A DNA stretch of 64,000 nt, taken from contig CAZEAU010000004.1 in NCBI GenBank assembly GCA_964510515.1, positions 1 through 64,000 of the forward strand, read 5' to 3'. The notes under the pieces were generated by a model. The model saw only the letters and a list, made by a program, of their open reading frames with translations. It did no database searches and was not told the DNA's origin. The position numbers and the translations under genes were made by a program. This document shows positions 1 through 9,082 of the stretch, one piece after another; the stretch's first letter is position 1; the number at the start of each line of letters is the position of its first letter. Source of the DNA: SURF-21 sp964510515. GTDB lineage: Bacteria > Actinomycetota > Geothermincolia > Geothermincolales > RBG-13-55-18.

Positions 1-656
1 CCGCGCTCCTTTTTGAGGAACTCCGCCCTCTCCTCCGCCTTCTCGATCATCTCCTCGCGCGTGCCGTAATCGAGGGCCCCCGTGGTGCAGGTCAGCACGC
101 AGGCGGGGCGGTTGCGGGCCGGGTACGGCTCGGGCTGGTTCTGCATATCCAGGCCCGGCTGGTCCGGGATGGGGAAGGCCTCGGGCTCGTTGCCGATGCG
201 ATCGAGGCAGAAGCGGCAGCGGAAGATGCCCTTCTCGGCCGCGTCGTAGCGGCAGGCCTGGAAGGGGCAGGTGGCCACGCAGTAGTTGCAGCCGATGCAC
301 TTATCGGGGTCCGTCATCACCAGCCAGGCCTCCTTGTCCCCGTCCGAGACCTTGTGCTTCCGGGTGGCTCCCGAGGGGCAGACCTTGACGCAGGTGGCGT
401 CGGTGCAGTGCATGCACTGGTACTTGGTGAAGTACCAGTAGAGCCCGTCGTCCGCGGCCGGGCGTTTCTCCGGCTCGTTGAAGAGAATGCGCATCCAGCA
501 CTGCGAGGTCAGCTCGGGCGGGTTCTCATAGGTGCCGTTGTTGTTGGTGTGAGTGTAGGTGCGCTGATTCCAGCTCTTGCATGCCACCTGGCAGGCGCGG
601 CACCCCGTGCATTTGCTGGCGTCGAAGAGGATCGCCTTGTTCGTGGGTTCAGCCAT
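1..656 (-). CDS. fdhB: Formate dehydrogenase iron-sulfur (beta) subunit, 3' end beyond window
   Basis: Reading the minus strand from ATG at 656 gives an open frame to the window edge (about 218 residues seen). It begins MAEPTNKAILFDASKCTGCR and carries clustered ferredoxin-type cysteines: CTGCRACQVAC near residue 16, CMHCTDATCVKVC near 86, CIGCNYCVATC near 119 and a fourth set CRFC/CVLTC. This is the four-cluster HybA/FdnH-type electron-transfer subunit, which passes electrons from the formate dehydrogenase catalytic subunit to a membrane or soluble acceptor. ATG lies one base after the fdhA stop, so the two are translationally coupled. Whether it has a C-terminal membrane anchor cannot be seen. 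Confidence 0.9.
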   Translation of the reverse strand, partial: MAEPTNKAILFDASKCTGCRACQVACKSWNQRTYTHTNNNGTYENPPELTSQCWMRILFNEPEKRPAADDGLYWYFTKYQCMHCTDATCVKVCPSGATRKHKVSDGDKEAWLVMTDPDKCIGCNYCVATCPFQACRYDAAEKGIFRCRFCLDRIGNEPEAFPIPDQPGLDMQNQPEPYPARNRPACVLTCTTGALDYGTREEMIEKAEERAEFLKKER

Positions 657-657
657 A

Positions 658-3600
658 TCACTTCACCTTCCTCAGGTTCACCAGGAACGCTTTGTATTCA
701 GGGATGGTGGTATTGGCATCACCTATGTGGCCCGTGATCTGGTTGGCGGAGTAGCTCTTCTCGGAGATCCCGTTGCGCTCCGGTCCGCCGGGCACGAAAC
801 CGATGTAGCCGAAATGCCAGGGCAGGGTCACGATATGCACCGCCTTGACCTTGCCGTTGTCCCCGATCTGGAGGGGCTTGAGGCGGGTGGTGACCACCGC
901 CACCCCCTGCACCTTGCCGCGCACGCTCTCCAGCTCCACGATGTCGCCCTTCTTGATCTTCAGCTCCTCGGCCAGCTCCACCGACAGCTCCACGAACTGC
1001 TCGGGCATGGCCTCGGCCAGCCAGGTGTTGTTGCGGGTCATCTGCCCCGCCTGCCAGTGCTCGGTCACCCGGATGGTCGTGCACACATAGGGATATCTCT
1101 TGTCTCCTACGTCCGCGAAACCGTATTTGTCCGGCTCCTCCTTGGCGGAGGGCCACTCGAGAACCGCGGCCGGGTTCCACTGCTCGCCGGAGAGCATGTT
1201 CTTGACCGGGCTCTCGCGGGGCTCGTAGTGCTCGGGGAAGGGCCCCTCCACCATGCTGCTGGAGAACAGGCGTCCCACCTGCGCCCCCACCTCGCGGTTC
1301 ATCATGTAGGGGCCGGCGCCGGAGTCGGCGGCCAGGGAGCCCTTCTTGTGGACGGCGAAGAAGTCGTTGACGTCGTTCTTCATCACCATGTTCTCTCCCG
1401 ATTCGTCGAAGAGGAAGAGGGCCTTGTCGGGCGCGAAGGGCTTGCCCGAGAAGTCCATGGAGCAGCGGTTGTAGATGATGCGGCGGTTGACGGGCCACGC
1501 CCAGCCCCAGACGGGGTAGGTGCCCACATTTATCTTCCTGGCCGAAGCGGGGGCCTCGTCGATCTCTCCGTAGCTCCCGTCCGCGTAGCTGTAGGTGCCC
1601 ACCTTGCCGCTGGCCGCATTGGGGTAATAGATGGTCTGGCTCGCCTCGTCCCACCAGTAGAGCGGGGTCTTGAGCAGACGCCACTTGGCCTTGTCGAAGG
1701 GGATACCCTTCCACTCCGTGGCCTGCTCGTCGCGGGGTATCTTCACCGCGCCCTCATCGTCCTTGGGCAGCTGGTCGGCGATGCCCAGTATCTTCGCGGC
1801 CCCCTCGATATCGGCATCCGAGGCCCACTCCCCGCAGAACACCCAGTTGCCGCAGGCGGTGCTGCCGTCGTCCTTGAGGTTGCCGAACCCGAAAACCGGC
1901 TTCTTGAAGGCCTCCTCCCAGGAGAACTCCCCCTCCGGCCAGGTGAAGCCCTGTATCTCGAAGAGCACCTGGTCGGTGTTGGGGTCGCCGTGCTGGTCCT
2001 CATCGTAGGCCCAGAAGAGCTCGGTTACGGCCTCCTTGACCGCTCCGCCCTCGGCGCGATAGAGCTCCTTGAGCGCCTTCATCATCTTGTGCACGATGTA
2101 GGCGTCGCTCTTCGCGTCCCCGGGGGGCTCGACCGCCTTCCAGCGGTACTGGGCAAGGCGCCCGGAGGTCATCACCGAGCCGCCCTTCTCCACCGAGGAG
2201 GCGGCGGGAAGCGCCCACACCTCGGTCTGGATGTTTTTAGGGTCCGCGCCCGGGCGCTGCCAGAAGTTCATGAGCTCGGTGTCCCAGAGGTCCACCGCCG
2301 CCAGCCATTCCAGCTTATCCAGGGCCGCGCACTCCAGGTTGGCGTTGGGCCCCCCCACCGGCGGGTTCTGGCCCCAGGACACCAGCCCCTTGATGATGCC
2401 CGCATACATGTCCTCGAAGAGGGCGATGTGGGTGTAATTCTTGCCCTTCTTGACCTTGGGCATGAACTCGAAGGCCTTGGCCAGGTCCTTGTGGGCGTAA
2501 TCCCCCCACCATGCCGTCAGCAGGCTGGCCACGAACTTGGGGGTGTTCATCCAGTAGCCGGCCTTGGGGGTCACCGCATCCAGGAAAGCCTCGTAATCGG
2601 GGTTGCCGCTGTTGGGGACGGCGATATAGGCGGGGATGATATGGGAGAGCAGGGCGTAATCCGTGGACCCCTGCACGTTGGACTCCCCGCGCAGGGCATT
2701 GATGCCGCCCCCCGGCATGCCCGTGTTCCCCATGAGCAGCTGCAGCATGGCGAAGCAGCGCAGCTTCTGCGAGCCGATGGTGAACTGCGTCATCCCCATG
2801 GCGTACATGAGGTTTCCGCTCTTGTCCCTCTTGTGGGTGATGCCCACGTAGAGGTCGGCGATCTCCTTGAACTTGGCCGGATCCATGCCGCAGACCCGGG
2901 AGATCATGCTCTCCTCGCCCTCGTAGGTGTAGCGGGAATAATGCTCCTTGAGCTTGGCCCAGACGGTGCCCGCCGCGGCCTCGTCATCTAAGGGGATGAA
3001 GTTGCCGTTGGCGTCCGTGGGCCCATTGGGGGTGCCCCGGTTGGGGAATTCGGGGTGGTGTTCGATGGGGATGAGGTCGATCCGGACGGGCTGTCCCTCG
3101 GAGTCCAGCTGATAGGTCCAGGTCTTGATGTCGTAGCTCCTCTTATCGGCGTTGTAGCCGCTGAAGAGGCCGTCCAGCTCCGCTACGCCCTTGAAGTCCG
3201 GGCTGACCATCACGGGAGCGTTGGTGTAGTTCTGCACGTACTCCCAGTTGATGTAGTTCTTGTCCATGGCGTACTTGATCAGCGCCCCGTAAAAGACTAT
3301 GTCCGTGCCGGGCCGGATGAAGGCGAAGGCGTCCGCCCTGGACGCGGAGCGCGTGAAGCGGGGGTCGACGACGATGATCTTGGCATCGCGTTCCTCCCTG
3401 GCGTCCTCCATCCATTTCCAGGATACGGGGTGGTTTTCGGCCGGGTTGGACCCGCAGACCATGAAGACGTCGGTGTTGCGGAGGTCTACCCAGTGATTGG
3501 TCATGGCTCCGCGCCCATACGTGCCGCCGAGACCGGCGACTGTGGCGGAGTGTCATATGCGCGCCTGATGCTCAAGGTAAACGATGCCCAGGCCGCGCGC

Positions 3601-4125
3601 AAACTTGGATATGAGGTAGCATTCCTCGTTATCCAGGGCCGCCCCTCCGAGCTGGGCCAGGCCCTCGCAGCGGTTCACCGTCACCTTTTGGCCGTCGACA
3701 TCCTCGGTCTCGACAAAGGTGTCGTCACGGGTGTCCTTGATGAGGCGGGCGATCCTCGGGATGGCTTCCTCCCAGGTCTTCTCCTCCCATTCCGTGGCGC
3801 CGGGCGCACGGTAACGCACTTTCCGCAGCCGCCTGTCGTTGTTGGCTACCTGATAGATGGACTGCCCCTTGGAGCAGAGAGCAGCCCGGTTGATGGGGCT
3901 GTCGGGGAGACCCTCGAGGCCCACCACCTTCCCATCCATCACGCTGACGATGGCGGAGCACCCCAAGGAGCAATACGGGCATATCGTAGTGCTCTCCCTG
4001 GCCTCGCTGATGCGGAGTTTCTCGGCAGCGGCGAGGGCAGGAGCAGAGAACCCGAGTTGCGCGAGGGCCGCGACGCCGATGCCGGCGCCCGACAGCTTGA
4101 GGAATCCCCTTCGCGAAAGTTCCAT
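658..4125 (-). CDS. fdhA: Selenocysteine-containing, Tat-exported formate dehydrogenase catalytic subunit
   Basis: One gene interrupted by an in-frame TGA (3553-3555) that should be read as Sec at codon 191. Before it the protein has a twin-arginine signal (SRRGFLK, then a hydrophobic stretch ending APALA), a CPYCSLGC...C 4Fe-4S motif near residues 49-83, and ends EHQARI. After the TGA it resumes HSATVAGLGGTYGRGAMTNHW, the Mo/W-bis-MGD region that follows Sec196 in E. coli FdnG. Total about 1155 residues, longer than FdnG (1015). It oxidises formate to CO2 outside or on the outer face of the membrane. Good Shine-Dalgarno (GGGGGAAGT) before ATG 4125. A standard gene caller would split it at 3553. 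Confidence 0.95.
3523..3555 (-). promoter_or_regulatory. Sec UGA codon and bacterial SECIS stem-loop in fdhA
   Basis: Downstream of UGA (3555-3553) the mRNA folds into a stem GUCGCC / GGCGGC (six pairs, one G-U) closed by loop GGUCUC at 3523-3540. The loop starts GGUC, exactly 18 nt after the UGA, the same loop motif and distance as in E. coli fdhF. This is the signal by which SelB brings Sec-tRNA to the UGA. Seen directly; function inferred by analogy. Confidence 0.85.
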
Positions 4126-4282
4126 ACTTCCCCCACTTTCCTAGGTCGAATCCTGCGTTTATATAAATACGTAACTTGCGTTCACTTGCGATTTATGTAT
4201 GAACCCATGCGGTATTGATACCATCACGCTGCAAGCTTCTCGTTTTCATGTTATTCGGCTTTCAAGGACCCGCGTGCCAATC

Positions 4283-4301
4283 TATAATCCCATGGATTAT
4301 A
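4283..4301. promoter_or_regulatory. Perfect palindrome and promoter-like region upstream of fdhA
   Basis: In the 235-bp AT-richer gap between fdhE and fdhA there is a perfect inverted repeat TATAATCC-CAT-GGATTATA. On the minus strand the sequence AGTATAAT overlaps it and resembles a -10 box, so fdhA may have its own promoter about 160 bp upstream of ATG, with a regulator site over it. Direct repeats of ACTTGCG lie closer to the gene (about 4171-4190). No known regulator can be assigned. Confidence 0.4.
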
Positions 4302-4360
4302 CTATCCTTCTTCGCGCCGTGGCAACCGCGGCGGTCCGCGGCAAAAGGCGTTTCATCAGG

Positions 4361-5356
4361 TCAGGAGAACGCCGTCCGGCACCCTCTTTCGTACCCCCTC
4401 TCCTGCGCCGCCAGGTCGAGGTGCGCCGTGGCGAGGTCCTCCAGGGGCAGCACGAATTCCTCGTCCCTGTCGTGCGGTGAAGAGCTCACCTTGATGTATT
4501 TCCCGCAGCTGTCGCACAGGTAAACCCGCTGTGAGTCGTTTTCCTCCGCGAAGATGTACTTGAGCTTGCCCTGATCCAAGGTGCTGCAGAAGGGACACAT
4601 CATGCGCGGGAACCCCCAGCGGGTACCGCAGAGCGAGCATTCCAGCACCCGCAGCCCTTCCTCCGGGCGCAGCAGGCCCATAACGGGCAGGCTCCCGCAC
4701 AGGGGGCAGTCGCCGCGCGGCACCTGGTCCAGGTCGGCCGCGCGCAGCATGGCGCCGGCCGCCCTCCAGTAGAAGGGGGCCAGCGAGATGTGGAGCAGCA
4801 TGAACAGCACGGAGGGGTCGAGGGAATAGCCACGCATATGCCGCTCCACCCCCTCGTCCTCACGCGCCAGGAAGGCGTCCAGAAGGCCCCCCAGCTTCGC
4901 CTCGTCCTCCAGCTCCTCCTCCCGGAAGCGCGACATGCCCGCGATGGGCCCCTCGCCCTTCTTCTCCAGCACTTTCCCCAGCTCTCGCATCATCTCCCTG
5001 AACGTGGCCGAGTCCACTGCGAGCTCGCCCGGCTTGATGAGCAGCTCGTTCTCCTCGATGCGGAAAGAGACCTGAGCCCCCTCGATGTGGGGAAGCCTGT
5101 CCGGGATGCCCCGGGAGACCCTCCTCTGGGTGGAAAAGACCTCGCGGTAGAGGCCCATGACCCCCTTCAACCTGGGGTTTTTAGCCACGTACCTCTTCGC
5201 CTCACGGGCGAGCAGGCTCTTGTTGACCTTGCGCTGTTTCAATGCGAATTCGCTTATCTTGTCCAACCTCCCTCGCCGGTGGCGCCGCCCTTGCGCCGCC
5301 CCGGAATGTGTCCCGCGCCCCTCCGCCTTGCCGGGGACGTGACGCTCATCGTACAC
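4361..5356 (-). CDS. fdhE: Formate dehydrogenase accessory protein FdhE
   Basis: About 300 residues with the four CxxC pairs that define FdhE in its C-terminal third: CPLC, CSLC, CPFC and CDSC, forming rubredoxin-like metal sites. FdhE binds and proofreads respiratory formate dehydrogenase before Tat export, which fits its place between tatC and fdhA. The frame opens at GTG 5356, but the first 32 residues are Gly/Arg-rich and look untranslated; TTG near 5260 (LDKISEFALKQ) follows a GGGAGG and may be the true start, although the spacing is short. Family call is firm, start is not. Confidence 0.88.
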   Translation of the reverse strand: MYDERHVPGKAEGRGTHSGAAQGRRHRRGRLDKISEFALKQRKVNKSLLAREAKRYVAKNPRLKGVMGLYREVFSTQRRVSRGIPDRLPHIEGAQVSFRIEENELLIKPGELAVDSATFREMMRELGKVLEKKGEGPIAGMSRFREEELEDEAKLGGLLDAFLAREDEGVERHMRGYSLDPSVLFMLLHISLAPFYWRAAGAMLRAADLDQVPRGDCPLCGSLPVMGLLRPEEGLRVLECSLCGTRWGFPRMMCPFCSTLDQGKLKYIFAEENDSQRVYLCDSCGKYIKVSSSPHDRDEEFVLPLEDLATAHLDLAAQERGYERGCRTAFS

Positions 5357-5404
5357 ATCTCATACAGGCTGTGCCGCGCGCGCCGCCCCGCCAGGCAGCG
5401 GGGC

Positions 5405-6172
5405 TCATCCCTCCTCCTCCCCGGCTTCCTCCTCCACCGCCGCGGCCCTTCTGCGCGCGCCGCGCTTTCCCAGCGAGGCGAAGAGGATGCTCCCCTCGTA
5501 GAGCAGAAACATCGGCGCCGCCACCAGCAGCATGGTCACCGGGTTCCAGTCCGGGGTTATGAGTCCAGCGAAGACGAGGATGACGATGACGGCGATGCGC
5601 CAGTTCTTATGCAGCCTCTGCGGGGTCACGACCCCGATCCTCACCGCCAGCCACACCACCAGGGGGGTCTCGAAGGAAAGGCCGACCCCCAGCAGGAGCA
5701 GGGATACGAAGCTGATATACTGGCTGGCCATGAGCACGGGCGCTATCTGTCCCCCCGACTGCCCCGTCAGCCACTGCAGCCCCACGGGCAGTATATAAAT
5801 GTAGCAGAAGGCCACCCCGAACAGAAAAAAGAGGATGATGAAGAAGAGAGCGTACGCCATGAAACGCTTCTCCCGCTTGCGCAGCGCGGGAGCCACATAG
5901 GCCAGGAGTTCGTAGATGATCACCGGCAGGGCGAGGACGACGGCCGCGTACATGGCGATCTTGAAGCGCACCATGAAGGGCTCCAGCACGGTCTGATAAT
6001 GGAGATTGAGGGGTATGCCCGCCTGGGCGGCCGGCCTCTTGAGAAGGCCGAGGATGTCCCAGGAAAAGATGAACCCCACGCTGAGGGCCACCACCAGGGA
6101 GAGGAACATGACGATGATACGTCTTCTGAGCTCCTCGAGGTGCTCGATAAAGGACATCTTCTGGTCGGGCAA
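5405..6172 (-). CDS. tatC: Sec-independent protein translocase TatC
   Basis: 255 residues beginning MPDQKMSFIEHLEELRRRII, the conserved TatC N-terminus (the HLEELRRR signature binds the twin-arginine motif), followed by six hydrophobic segments. It is the receptor core of the twin-arginine export channel in the cytoplasmic membrane. It sits between tatA and fdhE in an operon that ends with a twin-arginine formate dehydrogenase, so export of FdhA is the evident purpose. The tail is rich in Glu and Ala (EEEAGEEEG). Confidence 0.95.
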   Translation of the reverse strand: MPDQKMSFIEHLEELRRRIIVMFLSLVVALSVGFIFSWDILGLLKRPAAQAGIPLNLHYQTVLEPFMVRFKIAMYAAVVLALPVIIYELLAYVAPALRKREKRFMAYALFFIILFFLFGVAFCYIYILPVGLQWLTGQSGGQIAPVLMASQYISFVSLLLLGVGLSFETPLVVWLAVRIGVVTPQRLHKNWRIAVIVILVFAGLITPDWNPVTMLLVAAPMFLLYEGSILFASLGKRGARRRAAAVEEEAGEEEG

Positions 6173-6235
6173 AAAAGCCTCCGGGGGCGGTCGTGGGGTC
6201 GAGAAAGGGGCTCTCCGGCGGTCGGCCTTGTCTGT

Positions 6236-6469
6236 CTATTTCTCTTCCTCTTCGCTCTTTTTCTTGCTCTCCTTCTCCTCCTCGCCTTTGCCCTCGAGGC
6301 CCTCTTGCACGGCCTTGGTCACCTCGGAGCTGGAGGCGCGCAGCTCCCTGATGGCCTTGCCCACCGAGCGCCCCAGTTTGGGAAGCTGCGTGGGCCCGAA
6401 GATGACGAGGGCGATGCCGAGGATGATGAGTAATTCCGGCCCTCCCAGGCTCTGAAAAAGCGCGAGCAT
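6236..6469 (-). CDS. tatA: Twin-arginine translocase subunit TatA/TatB
   Basis: 77 residues with one N-terminal membrane helix containing the FGPTQLPKLGRSVGKAIREL motif (the FGP hinge and the start of the amphipathic helix), then a highly charged Glu/Lys tail. This is the pore-forming TatA type; a single TatA/E-like subunit with TatC is the minimal Tat system. The strong Shine-Dalgarno AAGGAGGGAAAGAGCAG precedes ATG 6469. It is first in the tat-fdh operon; a separate TatB is not seen here. Confidence 0.92.
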   Translation of the reverse strand: MLALFQSLGGPELLIILGIALVIFGPTQLPKLGRSVGKAIRELRASSSEVTKAVQEGLEGKGEEEKESKKKSEEEEK

Positions 6470-6530
6470 CTGCTCTTTCCCTCCTTTTTCCGCTTCGTCC
6501 GTCTCGCGGCGTCTGCAGCGAGCACGCTAA

Positions 6531-6562
6531 AATATATTAGACTCCACGCATATTTTAGTCAA
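6531..6562 (-). promoter_or_regulatory. Promoter of the tatA-tatC-fdhE-fdhA-fdhB operon
   Basis: On the minus strand TTGACT (about 6562-6557) is followed after 16-17 bases by TAATAT, a near-consensus vegetative promoter, about 65 bp upstream of tatA. The surrounding AT-rich stretch contrasts with the local GC-rich DNA. Confidence 0.6.
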
Positions 6563-6574
6563 CGCAAGAGGATG

Positions 6575-6659
6575 GGGGTCAGGTCTTGTTCTTTGCATAC
6601 CGGGGTATCCTCCCAGTTCGCAGCTGGGATTTTACTTTGCTTTTGCAAGACATGGCCCC
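6575..6659 (+). repeat. 85-bp palindromic dispersed repeat, copy 1
   Basis: Starts GGGGTCAGGTCTTG and ends GCAAGACATGGCCCC, whose reverse complement nearly repeats the start, so the element has imperfect terminal inverted repeats; an inner hairpin TCCCAG...CTGGGA is also present. A second copy of exactly the same length lies at 38623-38707. A further inverted end (GCAAGACCAGACCCC, about 6807-6821) lies downstream, making a compound array to about 6825. It resembles REP/MITE-like elements mobilised in trans; no transposase is in the window. Confidence 0.7.
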
Positions 6660-6856
6660 GGGCTTTCTTACCAGCGTGTCGCCCAAGGAACCGGCTCGCA
6701 TATGAAAGGATAGGCTCTCGGTAGATGCCGGCATTTCTGAGTAGCTACAGGTGCCCGCAGGTCTTGGCCTTGCAAGCCTCCGGCCTTCGGCCCTCGGCGC
6801 GCGAAGCAAGACCAGACCCCAGCGCTACGCGTCGCTCCGCCAAGAAACGGTTGACT

Positions 6857-6881
6857 GGGCTCGCTCAAGGAGAGCGAGCCC
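6857..6881. other. Perfect 10-bp hairpin in a 460-bp gene-free stretch
   Basis: GGGCTCGCTC-AAGGA-GAGCGAGCCC forms a perfect ten-pair stem with a five-base loop. It lies in the gene-free stretch 6563-7027, which otherwise holds the palindromic repeat array and no convincing coding sequence. There is no T-tract, so a simple terminator is unlikely. Confidence 0.5.
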
Positions 6882-7027
6882 GTGGAGAAAAGGCAAAAGA
6901 AACAACGGGGGTGGGTTGGCGTTGCGATCTTGGAGAGAGAAGGGGGGATGGGTTGGTGCCGCATTCCTCTCATGGGCGGGAAGGATAAGATCGAGAGCAC
7001 GCAGAAGAGTCCTGGGAAGGGAGAGCG

Positions 7028-7822
7028 ATGTCGAAAGGCCACCCACACCGGATCGCCGCCATGGTCTCGGCGCTGTCATTCGCGCTGGCGCTTTTTCTCC
7101 TGGCCGGGTGCGGCGGGGAGACCGCGCGCGACGACAGCGGCGCGGTGGCCGAAACGACGACCGCCTTCCTCAACGCCCTCGGCGACCGCAGGGTGCAAGA
7201 GCTGCGTTCATTCATGTCCCGGGGATACCTGGACTCCAACGCGGTGCCCGACCCCATCAGCTCCGAGCAATTGCTCGCCTCGCTGGGAGATCTGGCCTCC
7301 TACCGCTTCGTGCCCGGGGAGGACATCCTCATCGAGGGGCAGCGCGCGGTCGTGAGCCTGACCCTGGAGATGGCGGGCGGGGCGGCGAGGGAGGAGACCC
7401 TGGCCATGGTGCGAGAGGACGGCGAGTGGAAGGTGGATGCCTTCACGGCCATCGACTGGTCGAGGCGGCCGGCGGACAAGGACGATGAGCGCATCAGGGC
7501 GGGGCAGGCGCTGTACGGATTCCTGGGGGCCTGTATAGACGGCGACACCGGGCACATCTTCTCCCATCTCAGCCCGGCTTACCGGGAAAAGCACCGCCTG
7601 GAGAAAGCCTGGACGCGGGCGGAGTTCTCCGGGGTCTTCGGAACCGCCCGCTCCTTCGATTTCAGCGCGGAGGACATGGAGGTGCGCGGCGACCTCCTGG
7701 AGGTCGACGTCACGGTGGAGTTCGGGAGCAGGGGCAACCTGGAGTCGGAGACCGCTCGCGTGGTCATGGTGCGCGAGGACGGCCGCTGGCTGGTGGACGC
7801 CTTCCCGTTCTTCATCTATTGA
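7028..7822 (+). CDS. Lipoprotein with two NTF2-like (DUF4878-type) domains
   Basis: 264 residues with a lipoprotein signal peptide ending LFLLAGC (lipobox cysteine near residue 27), so it is anchored on the outer face of the membrane. The mature part shows two similar halves, each ending with a strand pattern of the form MVREDGEWKVDAF / MVREDGRWLVDAF, typical of NTF2-like or DUF4878 folds that bind small ligands or act as scaffolds. Ligand unknown. GGGAGAGCG precedes ATG. Its 3' end overlaps the convergent TadG-like gene by seven bases. Nothing links it to a pathway. Confidence 0.75.
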   Translation: MSKGHPHRIAAMVSALSFALALFLLAGCGGETARDDSGAVAETTTAFLNALGDRRVQELRSFMSRGYLDSNAVPDPISSEQLLASLGDLASYRFVPGEDILIEGQRAVVSLTLEMAGGAAREETLAMVREDGEWKVDAFTAIDWSRRPADKDDERIRAGQALYGFLGACIDGDTGHIFSHLSPAYREKHRLEKAWTRAEFSGVFGTARSFDFSAEDMEVRGDLLEVDVTVEFGSRGNLESETARVVMVREDGRWLVDAFPFFIY

Positions 7823-8211
7823 GGGGCAAGGTCGAGGTAGCAGCGGGCGGTGGCCGTGACCGTCGCGCTCCCGCCCCCCATGACCAGGAGTTCGACCCCG
7901 CGGGATACGCGCACCGTGACCCAGAGAAACCCTCCCCCCGCCCCGCAAGTGCACTGCGCCAGCCTGGCCCCGTTGCGGTCCGCGGCCTCGCGCGCCGCCC
8001 CCAGGGGGTCGTTTCCGACGCCGAAGCAAGGGGTGAGCTCGAGCCCGGCCGCCTTGGCGGCGGCGTCGGCCGCGGTCTGCGCCCCGCCCCGCGCGCCGTA
8101 GATGGCGGTGACGTCATGCAGCACGACCCCCACCACCAGCATCACCGCCAGCAGCGCGGCCGCCACCAGGGTGGCCCCGGCGCGCTCATCCGCGATTATG
8201 CCCGCGCTCAC
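7816..8211 (-). CDS. TadG/Flp-pilus-type pseudopilin-like membrane protein
   Basis: 131 residues. The N-terminus (DERAGATLVAAALLAVMLVVGVVL) is the Tad-like membrane helix with preceding G-A-T-L, and the following 'GARGGAQTAADAAAKAAG' stretch is the hallmark of TadG/TadE-like proteins of actinobacterial secretion loci. It is likely an assembly or minor structural part of an Flp-type pilus or secretion machine in the membrane. It overlaps TadE (ATG inside the previous stop region) and is the last gene of a short operon; the TadA ATPase and TadB/C are not in the window. Confidence 0.7.
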   Translation of the reverse strand: MSAGIIADERAGATLVAAALLAVMLVVGVVLHDVTAIYGARGGAQTAADAAAKAAGLELTPCFGVGNDPLGAAREAADRNGARLAQCTCGAGGGFLWVTVRVSRGVELLVMGGGSATVTATARCYLDLAPQ

Positions 8212-8636
8212 AGCCCCTCCCTGTCGTTCTCTATGCGCATCTCGGCGCTGCCGCTCACCCTCACCGGGGGGAAGAACCTGTCCACGGCGGGAAAGGCCAT
8301 GGGCACCTCATAGCTCACCTCGACCCGTACCCACTCGCCGCGGCGGCGCGGCCCGCCCGAGACGCCCACCACGATCTTTTCCGGGGCGAGCCCGGCCGCG
8401 GACTTGAGCACCGCTCCCTCGATGAGCGCCGCATTGCCCGTCTCGACCGCCTTGCGCGCCCCCTCCCTCGCCGCGGCCGTCACCGCTATCTGGGCCCTCA
8501 TGACCAGCACCGCCTGCGCGAACAGCAGGAAGACGAGGAGGAGCAGGGGAAGGACGAGGGCGAATTCGGCCGTGGCCTGTGCCCCCTCCGCCCCTCCGCC
8601 GCGTCGTGCGCGAGGCATGGGGATGATGCGCAGCAT
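8208..8636 (-). CDS. TadE-family pilus assembly protein
   Basis: 142 residues from ATG 8636, chosen because GAGGGAG lies seven bases upstream; a longer frame upstream is not supported. The sequence AQATAEFALVLPLLLLVFL is the TadE signature (Glu after the Ala/Thr, then a long hydrophobic helix), followed by the 'AREGARKAVETG' element typical of TadE domains. Likely a pseudopilin processed by the TadV prepilin peptidase and placed in the membrane. It overlaps the TadG-like gene by four bases. Confidence 0.82.
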   Translation of the reverse strand: MLRIIPMPRARRGGGAEGAQATAEFALVLPLLLLVFLLFAQAVLVMRAQIAVTAAAREGARKAVETGNAALIEGAVLKSAAGLAPEKIVVGVSGGPRRRGEWVRVEVSYEVPMAFPAVDRFFPPVRVSGSAEMRIENDREGL

Positions 8637-8713
8637 TCGGACTCCCTCACGGGTGAGGATGCCTGCAGGCGCCGCCGTTGCGGTGCCCGGGAGATCGTGA
8701 CTGGGGGCGAAGG

Positions 8714-8917
8714 CTAGTCGATAGCCTTGAAGGTCTCCTCGCGTTTGCCCCCTTTGCCGCCCAGCTTCTTCTGCAGCTCCGAAGGTATCTCGGGGGTTAT
8801 GAATCCGACGAAGTCGTTGTAATGCTGGATGAGAAAGCGGTCGCCGCGGCGCAGGCCGATGACCATATCCGCCGCCTTGGAGCGCAGTTCCGTCGTGCTG
8901 ATTATCCTGACTGCCAT
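8714..8917 (-). CDS. Phd/YefM-like antitoxin-fold protein, no toxin adjacent
   Basis: 67 residues: MAVRIISTTELRSKAADMVIGLRRGDRFLIQHYNDFVGFI. The pattern (short strand, Thr-Glu-Leu-Arg helix, a basic loop, then 'GDRFLIQHYNDFVGFI' strands) matches the N-terminal DNA-binding fold of Phd/YefM antitoxins. Strong Shine-Dalgarno TTAAGGAGAGGGC. The reading is independent of neighbours, and no PIN or RelE-type toxin follows. An AT-rich promoter with TATAAT lies about 40-60 bp upstream on the minus strand. It may be a solitary antitoxin or a regulator. Confidence 0.5.
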   Translation of the reverse strand: MAVRIISTTELRSKAADMVIGLRRGDRFLIQHYNDFVGFITPEIPSELQKKLGGKGGKREETFKAID

Positions 8918-9082
8918 GCCCTCTCCTTAAACCTTCCAAGTTATATATGTTATATTATATGTAAATCCCACGCCGATCAAGATCTTTCGGGCAGTTTTTC
9001 ATCCACGCCGCGGGGACGCGGGGAAGATTACGGGGAATTACGGCCGCCGCTCCCGCCCCGCGCCGGGTCAGACCCCGGGCGC

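Noticed and set aside
577..2991. Long plus-strand open frame of about 800 codons opposite fdhA
   Set aside because: It lies antisense to a gene with clear family motifs. Its product is Gly/His/Leu-rich with no domain; GC-rich third positions create such frames.
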